Shown here: positions 1-10,200 of the stretch, one piece after another
Layout: the number at the start of each line of letters is the position of its first letter
Position numbering within the stretch: position 1 is the stretch's first letter
Assembly (NCBI GenBank): GCA_014905825.1
Contig: JACGCN010000005.1
Location: 1,116,001 to 1,180,000, forward strand
Origin: Lyophyllum atratum
Lineage: Eukaryota; Basidiomycota; Agaricomycetes; Agaricales; Lyophyllaceae
Reading direction: 5' to 3'
Length of the DNA stretch: 64,000 bases
Program-made: the position numbers and the translations under genes
The notes under the pieces: model-generated
What the model saw: the letters and a program-made list of their open reading frames with translations, nothing else
Told to the model about the DNA's origin: nothing
The model's database searches: none

Positions 1-236
1 AGACGGAGTCCAAAACGGGCATTATTGTGATTGTGCGCCCACATGAAGCGCCCAGCTCCTTTATCGTTGCACTCAGACGGGCAGAGTCAATCACCAATAT
101 GAGCACTATCGAAGCGTACAGGTGACATGGTCTAGGAGATTAACTAGGATAATATTGTCCAGAGCCGGCGTGCTAGTCCTGCACGGGTATCACGGTCATT
201 ACAGAACAGCAAAGGTAACGATGATGCAATGGGTCA

Positions 237-1876
237 TTAATAGACGTAAGGAATGATACGAGACGGGACGAGCTTTTTATAAGTGTCCCAATCCTTGCCG
301 TACCTGAGGGTCACAAGACAACCATGAGCAAGAACAGAATAAATGAGACGAGGGAAAGGAGCCTCGTACTTTTTATGGCAGTTCTCATCATCGCGACGTT
401 GTCGGTGGATGAGCAATACCGCAAAGTAGCAGACGTAGAAGTAGGTGATGGGGGTGTCAAATCCCGTGGGCAAGGACCAGGCCAGGGCCATTAGGAGATC
501 ACCACTAGAATTTCGAGGTCAGAACATGTGTGGGGAGCAAAAAGAAGATCAAGCTCACAGATAATTAGGGTGTCTGGAAGCACCCCACCATCCTGAAGTG
601 AGAAGTTTCGACCCGCTCGCGGTGGTGAAGAATTTCAAGTCTGTGGTTTTAGCGTGTCAGCATGAGAGGATAGAAACATAGTGGGCGACCTTACTTTTCG
701 GGTTCTTTCCGTTCCGGAAGTCGTTTTTCTCACCGTTTGCGTCTCTGAAGATATAATAGCCGGTGATGTTGACCATCACGATCACAGCGGTCCATACCGG
801 CCCAAGCTCGACGTGCTTGAACGCGAGATAACGAGCCTGGAGGGAGTAGGTGAAAGGAACCCAGGCCAAGTCGCCGACGGCGAGCATGAATCCAAACCCG
901 TCGGTGGTGATATCCATTGTTGTGAAAATGGCAGTCTATTTGCATTATCAGCACAAGCTTGAGAGAATTGGCAGGAGCACGCACCTCGTTGTACAACCCA
1001 TCGGCGACGTACCAGATCTGGAAAGCCAATACAAGCCACATTGAGTCGGTGACCTTATTCAAGCCACCACGACGCGTCGCTTGTTCGCACATCATGCTGA
1101 TGTCAATGAGGGCCCATAGAATTAAACCAGGTCTGAGCTCATTGAAAGACTTGAGGTCAAGGGAACCAATGGAAGGATTGAGTTCGCGACCAATGAAGAA
1201 CTACAGCATCGAAGTCAGGCTAGGTCGAAATATTGCGAGAATAAAGCCTACGTCGTAGATGAAGTTCCCAGAATTGCCACCGAGCGCAAGCAGCTTGCCT
1301 TCTTGGAATGAAATTGCATAGCAGAAGAGGGCCTGTATGACTGACATGAGGACTGACGCGGTCACGAAGCCAACCCATTTCTCATAAAGGAAAGTGAAAG
1401 ACTCGGGGCCATAACGGTAAATGGTCCCGCATGTGAGGCCCAACGCCAGCAAGAAGGTCGCGAACGCTGGGGTTGCGAGTTAACTCACGAGACACTGAGG
1501 GAACAACACGACGCGTACCATTAATTTTGTATGACTTCTTCTCTCCCGTACGCATCGTGGTGCCCTCGACGCGATCACCCGGTAAAACAGCCCACGCGAC
1601 GATGCAGAACGCGTACCATGCGAGGTACATCAAGGTGGCTTCGGTATCCCATAGAGATTTCCACCAGTCCGGATTCGACATGGAAGCTACGATCTGGTCG
1701 GGAATTGTTTGGAGATTCGGAGGACATCCATTCGCCTCGGAACAGCCAAAATAGAGAGCGTAGGTGATAATGGGAACGGTCGTGGTCACAAACAAGGCGC
1801 CTGGTGGGCCCAGAAACTCGTAGGACGTGGTCCGCGGGTTGAGCTCAGAGCCCGCCTTGTTTTTGGAGGAAGACAT
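237..1876 (-). CDS. ERG24: Delta(14)-sterol reductase (C-14 sterol reductase)
   Basis: Reduces the C14=C15 double bond left after lanosterol 14-demethylation in ergosterol synthesis; an ER multi-pass membrane enzyme. Seven exons join(237..303,370..504,559..640,695..935,985..1200,1252..1466,1519..1876) on the minus strand give 437 aa, the normal family length. Visible family signatures are an N-terminal EFLGPPGA segment, FFIGRELNPSIG, the DITTDGFGFMLAVGD loop, GASRHPNYLGDLLMALAW and the C-terminal RRDDENCHKKYGKDW block ending in RIIPYVY. Introns are 49-66 nt with GT-AG ends. The start at 1876 (MSSSKNKAG) is the first Met before conserved sequence; a longer open frame upstream does not look like this family. 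It is divergent from the gene at 2168 with 291 bp between starts. Assignment is firm. Confidence 0.95.
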
Positions 1877-2167
1877 GGTGGTGGGAGCCAAGGGTATGTA
1901 TCCGTTTGGAGGAGTGGCACGATTTTGATGAGACGAAGTCGCATGATTACTCTCACACTGAATGGCATCATGCTCGCCCAGAGGTCTTGCAGTGTCCATC
2001 AACTTCGCAAGATCTGTCCAGATATCTCCCGTCTTGCTCTCGGAAAAATTCAGCGGACATGTCGCTTCCCCTAGCCCCCATAAGGCTCCTGCTTTGTTTC
2101 TCTTACTTTTGACTTCCATTTCCAATTTTTTACGTCTTGCCTTCTTTTCATGTTCTCGTCGTAGGTC

Positions 2168-3622
2168 ATGGCCCTGGCCCAACAACTTGCTGAGCTTGCG
2201 CTGGCCAACTCGCAAGGTCTCCTAAAGTCAGTCGCCAGTCCGTCCAAGTCCGCTGTATGACCGCACCTAAAGCCTGGCCTACCAGCGATGATGAATATCG
2301 CCTGCTTCGCCAGAATCTCTTTGAACAACATTCTAATAGTGCTTTAATCCCCGTTGAAGCACCTATCCTTCCTGTCGCTGGTCCTGGCCGGAAGTGTGAG
2401 TTTCCTTTTCCTTGTCGAAAGAGTTGCCTAACTAAATCACCCCCGTTCAGCCTCACGACCCCCAACGGTGCCTACTAACACCCGAGTAAGAATACAAGAT
2501 ACCCATGTTGACAGTGGAGCTCCGCGTCTCCGTCGAAAGACTTCGTTTACAGCTGGTCTTTCCAACATTCTTCGCGCTGCTACTGGTAAAACTCCTGTCT
2601 CGCCTTCCGCTCCGAGCCATGTACCACCCCGCCCTCCTTCAGCATCTTCCGCTGAAGCTCCAAAGCGCGGTGTCATCCCGCGTCTCCATCGGAAAGCTAG
2701 CGAGCTTTTCTCCGGTCGCTCGGACGGTAAACGAGCCAATCCAACTACCAATTCTCCCAGGACCCCACCATCAGATTCCGCTCATGCACGACATCCTTCC
2801 CACACTCCCTTGCAATCTACGAAACGAGCGGCCATACCTACCTTCCCTGCTACCGAAGTCGATGCCTCCTCTTCTAGCGATGTCTTTGACGATGGGAACC
2901 TTCATACAGCCAAAGACATCCGCGCTGCCATGATCGCCACAGAGACCGAGGCACAGAAACTACTTGAGGCCTTCAACGGTCTAGAGTCGACGACATCATT
3001 CCGTGTGCATCAGCAGACTGCCCGCCGCCTTCCATCCACCACTCCGGAGCACGTCAATGCAGTGATAGGAGGCACAGAATGGCGTAATTACAGGCCCCCC
3101 AAACCCCCTTCCCCGCTGCCATCTCACTTTGACAGAAAGGCAAATCGCTATGTGGCTACAGTCATTGATACCAACAATGATAGTTCCTCGATACGCTCCG
3201 GCTCGTCTTCAGTATTGACGAGCATATCGCGGTCCAAATCAATATCCTCGCTGCGCAGTAAGCAGCATCCTGCGAGCCCGCTGTCCTCGAGATTTCCTAC
3301 GTCCCCGCCGTCCATCCTGCGTAAGAATTCGGTGTCCTCGATATCTTCCCAAGGGACATCAGTACAGAGGCTGGGAGTAACCGGCAGTTCGAGCTTATCG
3401 CGGAGCACCGGGCACCTGCCGCTGGAGATGCTCGTAGAAACCCAAGACCCGCATTCCTCTTCCGTAGATCGGGAGCGTTCCGGATATGCAAATTTGCTCC
3501 CTGAAGTCTCTGAGATCCAACGACGCAGGGACGAGGTCATGGCGCGATATGTGGCGCGGCTGGAGTATCTTCAGGCCAGACTGAAGAGTGCTGAGCTTCA
3601 CGAAAAGCTGCTGAGAAGGTGA
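2168..3622 (+). CDS. Conserved hypothetical Ser/Pro-rich protein with terminal helices
   Basis: I do not recognise a function. Exons 2168..2226, 2286..2395 and 2451..3622 give 446 aa. The first intron (donor GTCAGT, branch-like CTGTATGAC, acceptor CTACCAG) joins an N-terminal helical segment (LAQQLAELALANSQGLL) to DDEYRLLRQNLFEQ, which reads as one continuous amphipathic helix and supports the splice. Residues about 60-390 are low-complexity Ser/Pro/Arg-rich and probably disordered. The last 40 residues (EIQRRRDEVMARYVARLEYL onward) are charged and coiled-coil-like. This layout suggests a scaffold or adaptor, but that is inference. The gene ends 216 bp before the retrotransposon. Confidence 0.75.
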
Positions 3623-3833
3623 TATACATATCCCTATTGACGATTTCATGACTACATACTATACCGCTATTATAATCGTACCCTATCCCATGTTCTAATT
3701 ATTTTTGTCACGTTGACCACCTTGTCAAGCCTCGGTTGCACTTGTCCACCAGACCAAGAAACAAGCCTGCACCATCCTTGAACTTGTCGACCTTCCAAGT
3801 CTGATCGCGATCGCTTTGTTTGCTTGAGGGTCA

Positions 3834-3838
3834 GATAT
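3834..3838. repeat. Target-site duplication, left copy (GATAT)
   Basis: GATAT immediately precedes the 5' LTR and recurs directly after the 3' LTR. A 5-bp duplication is normal for Ty3-type integrases. Confidence 0.9.
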
Positions 3839-4067
3839 TGTAGCGCGACGTGACTACCTGTGACGCTGGGCGGCACGTTCACTTATCTTACCTACCTTTC
3901 GGTAGTTTCTTTATCCTATCAGATTAGAGACCGGACTCGTATATAAAGGACAGCCTTACAGTACGATAGCCAGTTTTGCAATACTAGGACTTACACCAGT
4001 TCCTTCCGCGAGACTACCCATTCCCTTGTGCCGTGACGGTTACCTATTCGGTCGCCCTCGCGTCACA
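3839..4067 (+). repeat. 5' long terminal repeat
   Basis: 229 bp, starts TG and ends CA. It matches the 3' copy at every base and contains a TATA box. Confidence 0.97.
3940..3947 (+). promoter_or_regulatory. TATA box in the 5' LTR
   Basis: TATATAAA lies about 100 bp into the LTR and is the likely core promoter of the genomic transcript. The 3' LTR has the same box at 13039..13046, which could fire rightward toward the citrate synthase gene. Confidence 0.65.
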
Positions 4068-4200
4068 TATTTTGAACTGAACAAGTTCTAGCGACTTTTA
4101 CTTCGAAAAACACCTTCGACTCTCGTACGCTGGGCCCCCTTGGTCTGATCAACCAAGTCATCCACTTTCGTGAGTCAAACAACTTTTATTGTTACTAACA

Positions 4201-7200
4201 ATGTCTACTAGGTATTCCCTACGGACTCGTCCCACTGCTGTTCGCAGTAGTGGGGCAGTTACTCGTTTCATGGAACCGACCGCGAGTGAACCTCGTGTCG
4301 TTTCACCCGATGTTTCCGACGCAGAAGACGAGGGGATCGGCCCTCGTCGTCAAGATCTGCCGGGCTCGGAGATAATGAGTTCTGTGCTCTCAGAGACAGA
4401 CACCCCTCCGCTTCGAGCGAGGGAGACTACCCGTCAGCACGACGGAGGCCAGACGGCTGTTACGATTACGTCTCCGGAAGACAGTTCAGACTTGACCGAG
4501 ACGTCAGATGGAATCCCAGACAACCCGCAGGGTGATGGGGGCACCTCACGGCGCCGACGGGCTTATGTTGAGGAGGTGCCGGATGAAGATGGCAACGGAT
4601 TATCTACAGACCAGACCACGTTGGTGGAGCGGGCTAGGCAGTCAATGACTGCAGCCGAGCGCAACCTGATCGATACCCGTTATCACAAAGTTTCGCTGGC
4701 TGATCAAGCTAGTGGTAATACTGATAACCGTGATAATACTGTACCTAAAATTAGTGATCCCTCTTTAGGCAAAGGGAAGAGTATTGACCCGCGGAATTGG
4801 GGTGATGCTAATTTAAGTGAAGACGACACTCTTGATCCGGAGGTCCAGGCTCAGATATTGCGTGCTTGTCACGTCAATATGGCGAATGAGGGTAATGACA
4901 TTGCGGGTGCCTCTCGTCAAAATGCTGATGAAGACCTTCGGGGTGACAGTATCAATGTCAACAATGATAACGAGAATGAGGAGTCTGATGTACCCCCATC
5001 TCGTAATGAATTGATTGAGAGACTCAAGCGTAAGAAGCAACTTGAGAAGGAGCTTCGAGATCTCGAGAAGGATCTGAAAAAGACCACTCGTAAGAAACAT
5101 CGAGGAAAAGCTCGAGCGGCTTCCGTACCTTTGTCTCAAGAGTTAACGGATATGATTGATGGGGTGGTTGGGAAATCAAGGAAGAAAACATCTTCTAAGA
5201 ACAAGTCAGCTCCCAAGGACTTGAAACCTGTTAACCACGTTACCGCTGATAGCGCTCTGGGTCGCGCGTTCAAGAAACTCCGCGATGATGCGGATGATTC
5301 CCCTTCGGATAGCGAGTCCAGCTCGTCGTCGAGTGACAGCAGCGAGAGTTCGCCGACCTCATCGAGGAGCAGCTCGCCGTCTCCTTCGGACTCATCCAGT
5401 GGTTCTGAGGGCCAGCGTCGCCGTCGTCGCAGTCGCCGAGGAGGTCGTTCGCGTCGGCACGGGCGTCGGCGTCACAGCAAGGTTATTAAAAGATCTTTGA
5501 TCAAACCAACCCCACCTGAAAAATATAACGGTGCTTCTGACTTACAGGCCTTCACTAAGTTCATGACCCATAGCTCGAATTACGTCAAGTATGGCTATGT
5601 GGAAGAGGAACGTCAGGTCATCGTGATTTCGGAATTCTTAACTGGACCGGCTTACACGTTTTACACTCGAGAGGTTTCTCGGGAACCCGAGAATTGGACT
5701 CTGAGCGAATTCTTCCAAGAACTCTTCAATGATTCGTTTCCTATGGACTTCAGGAATAAGCAGCGGGAACGACTGGAGAACTTCAGGCAACATAACCGTA
5801 CAGTTAAAAACTACGTCTCTGAACTTAGCGAGCTATTTACTATCATAGGCTCTACTAGTAAGAAGGATAAGGTTATCAAACTGTTCAATGGCCTCCGAAG
5901 CTCGATACGCACTCAGCTGTATCGCGCTAGAATTGAGCCAGAGACGGCTCGGTGGAAACAGGTCGTTCGCGCCGCCGAATTCCATGAGATGGCCGAAAAC
6001 GTCGAGCTTGACGATAATCGTCGTCAACGCCACAATAGGCGAGATGACCGGCGAGACGACCATCGGGATGAACGCCGGGACGACAGGCGGCACAGTCATC
6101 ATGGATCTAAGCAGAACGAGGACCGTCGTGAGCAAGGGTCTTCCAGCCAGAGCGGCAAACTCACTCGACCTCGTTCCCCGTTTGGTAAAAAGACCAACAC
6201 GACCCCTGGATTTTCATCGCAACGCGGCGGTAACCACAACTATAAGCCTTCCAATTACAAACCAGGAAGCTCTAAGCCTCGCCGTGCGGAAGAGCAGTCT
6301 GCCCGCAGAAACACCCTCAGCAAAGCCGAGGAAGACGAACTCCGCGCAGCAGGGAAGTGTTTCCTCTGCAAGGAAGTCGGACACATGTCCCGTAACTGTC
6401 CCCGTGCCAAGACATCAAAGTCTTCGTCGTCGGGGAAGCCGCCGGGCATGAGTTCCTACAGTGTTCGTGTTGACCTTGAGGAAACGGAACGGCTTCGTGA
6501 GGAAAGCCTGGGGAGCACGACGCAAGGCCTTACCGTGTCAGCGATGGCATTGTTTAACGCCCTGAATAGTGCTAACGAATCTACTACTGATAACGAGGAC
6601 CCCTCAGACCTGTCTTCAGATTATCGAACATGTTTTGAGGGTCCTGATAATACTTACCCCAGGGATACTGATGAGGGAACGGATAGCCTACCCGATCTCC
6701 AGTCAGTTACCGAGGATAGCGAGTACCTGAATGATCTCGACTTACCCGAGACTGCCGATAGTGACGCTGATAGCGTCCCCGATCTTCAATCAGTTTCCGA
6801 TACCGACTCCGCGGCTTCGTTGGCCGACGACGAGGATGGAACTGATGCGGAGGGCGGGTCGTCCGACGAAGAGGATGATTGGCATGAAGAGGTGATCCTG
6901 GGTCCACGCGAGCGTTGGAACCCCAAGGATTGTTATGACTTCCAGGTACCACACGCAGAGATAAAACTAAACTTGCTGTGGGATGAAGAGTTAGGTCAGG
7001 GACCACCCACTAGACTGGGTTACGCACCTGCCCGTAAGTTGTCGTTCATGCTGGAGTCCATGGCTCCCTATCCTGGCGACCCGTCAAACGTCTTACAACT
7101 CAAGGGCCCTCGATTCATGGTGTATCAATGTGGTGCACACGAAGTGTGCGTGAACGACTTAGTACGCGATATTGATGAGGTACTCCCTGAGCATGTCGTC

Positions 7201-10200
7201 ACCCATCCGGGGTTCGAGATCGGCATGTGGTTCGCTCGACTATGCTGCGAGAAGGACCAGGTCCCGCTGACACGTACATCGTGGTTTCGTACCACTTTGA
7301 TGGCTGATGTGTGGGCCTGGAATGCTGAAAAGGTCCTTGAGCTAGGTATACCCCTTTCGGGTGACGAGCAGGAAATAGCGAACCTGAAAGACAAACGATT
7401 TAAGGTATACAGCCTGAAGAATGGTCAGTACCGTGTGTGCGATCGGCTTCTCGACTTCGAGGCTTCGGTTGATGAAGAGCACCTTCACAACCCACGGTTT
7501 GACTTAGTTAAATGGTATCTTAAACGACTACGGTTAGCTTACCAGGAACTCGAACGTAAGATGTTCGAGATGGACAACCATAGTGACTTGGACTCGGGTT
7601 TTCTTTTCCTCGGTCAGATGCCTGAGCGGCTGGTCGAGGAGGAGTATGAGCTCGGGCTGGTCCGGCTGTGGGTGGGTGCTATGACTCGCGTAAGGTTCGA
7701 CGACAGTCCAGATCGACTTACGGTGCTGGAACTGAACGGGCAACAGGTACCGGCGGGGACATATCCATCCCTCCAGAGGAATACCGCTAAGGTTCGCGAC
7801 CCCTCGCGATCCGTGCCGAAACCGCTTGTGATTGTGGTGAAGTTAAATGGTCACCCAGTTAGGGCGCTTGTTGATTCCGGTTCCTTGGGCGATTTCGTGT
7901 CTAGCACTGTTGCAGAGCAATTGAAATTAAAAACAAAGGAGTTGACAAACCCGATGCCGGTCCAGCTAGCTGTTCAGGGCTCCAGGTCTCGAGTGAACTT
8001 TGGTACTCGCGTCGATTTCGAGTATCAGAATATTCGAGGCGAGCGTTATTTCGATGTAATGAACCTAAGTGGCTACGATATGATTCTCGGTACACCCTGG
8101 ATATATCAACACAAAGTTACCTTTGGGCTAAATCCGCCTCGGGTGATTGTCGGCAGTGCGCTGCCTCAACCGATGGCGGGTGTTGGTGTGGCGCAGCTTG
8201 CATCTCGCTCTATGGAGATGTACGAGGAGAACCTGGAACGGATAAGGGAGGAGTTGCGTGAGTATGCGCAGCCATTGTGCAAAAGCGCCAGCGAAACTCC
8301 TTTACCTCCGTTGAGGGCGATCAATCATGAAATCCCATTGATAGATGAGGATAAGGTCTACCCATGGCGTCCTTCGAGGTGTCCTGAAGCTATGCGTGCA
8401 CAGTGGACCGAGAAGAGAGCCGCGTATGTGGCGACGGGTCGTTGGGAAGTGACAGTTAAGGGGAATCCCGTCCCCATGTTGCTCATACCAAAGCCGGCCA
8501 AGCCGGGTGAACAGCCTCGTTTGCGTACGGTTGGTGACTTGCGTGCGCGGAACGCTAATACCCATAAACGGGCGTCGCCGTTGCCTGATATGGACGGAAT
8601 ATTGCGAAGGGCGGCGGCCAAGAAGTATCGTACTTTGATCGATGGCCAGGACGCATACGAGCAGATTCGCATTATACCCGAGCATGTTCCTCGTTCCGTT
8701 CTGACAACTCCTGATGGTAATATTGTTAGTAATGTCATCCAGATCGGTGACTGCAATGCGGGGGCGACATACCAGGCTTTGATGAACCATCTGTTTTCTG
8801 CCTATATCGGGCAGTTCATGGATGTTTATCTTGATGACATTATAATCTATTCTGACACGCTTGAAGAGCATGTGCGACACGTTAAGATTGTTATTGATAT
8901 TTTAAAACGGGAGAAACTTTACCTGAGCCAGAAGAAACTACAATTTCTTGCTCGCGAAATTAAGGTTCTGGGCCGAATCGTCGATGATGATGGTATTCGG
9001 ATGGATCCAGACAAGGTGGATGCTCTGATTAAGTGGAAGGTCCCGACTAATCGTGACCTGTTGCGTGGGTTCCTGGGGGCGGCGGGGTACTTGGCCGATG
9101 ACATCGACCGGGTCCGCGTGCCTATGGGTATCCTGCATGGGTTAACGGGGGATACCGTTCCGTTTCGTTGGGATCACACTCACCAGCGCGCCTTCGAGGA
9201 TGTTAAGCGAATGGCGTCAGAGTGCCGGGACCACCACCGCAAACCGTTACAATACGGACCCGATGCACCTCCGATTAATGTTGTGACCGACGGTTGTGGC
9301 ACTGGTATCGCGGGCGTCGTGAGCCAGGGGCCCGAATGGAAGACGGCTGATGTCGCAGCATTCTTCTCGGCGAAGCTTAATGCAGCGCAGCAGAACTATC
9401 CGGTTCATGAGATTGAAATGCTGGCGGGAGTTGAGACGATGCTGAGACACCGTGATATTCTGCAGGGCGCATCCTTTAAGTGGTACACAGATCATAAGGG
9501 GTTGATTCACTTACTTGAGCAGAAAAACCTCTCTGGTCGGCAAGCACGCTGGCTGGAAAAGATCTCGGAATTTGATTTCGAGGTAGTGTATGTGCCGGGC
9601 ACTGAGAACATATTGTCAGATGCGCTGTCGAGGCTGTACGCCAACGACGGCCCCGGTACTGTGCGTGCCAGGAGTGAATATACGTACCACGATGTGGTTG
9701 ACAATGATGACTTGGGCCGCCACTTGATTTCTATGCCAGTCCTCGTCGGTTTGGAGGGCGAGAGCGCGGCGATTCCGGACGGTGTGGGGGCGGAGAGTGC
9801 TCCTGGGAGCTCTGGGGGCTCTGGTGTCGTCCCGAAGTCGAACGAGTTGCCTCGGCGTGGAAGGCGGCCGCGTATCGAAATCCCTCCTGCTGAGACAGGG
9901 CGCGCTGAGACATCAGCGGAGTTTGCAGCCAGGACTTCGCGGAGTTTCGTTCTTCGTGGTCCTAGAGAACGAAAGGAGGGCGAGATAGCCCAGGAAACTA
10001 TAAGACAGCCAGCAGAAAAGCTCACCATAAGGTTGCCAGCAAGGCGGGCGACAGCGCCGTTACCTAATGACAGCGCGGGGACAGCGGCCGAGAGAAGCGC
10101 TCAAGTTACGCGTGAGAATACTCTCAGGGAACGTCAACGGGACGAGGATTTTGCCTCTGCGTCGCAAAACCTTCAGACCTTCACTCAAAACACTGAACCC

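Noticed and set aside
4189..4200. Upstream start for Gag-Pol at 4189
   Set aside because: The codon there is TTG; the first ATG in frame is 4201.
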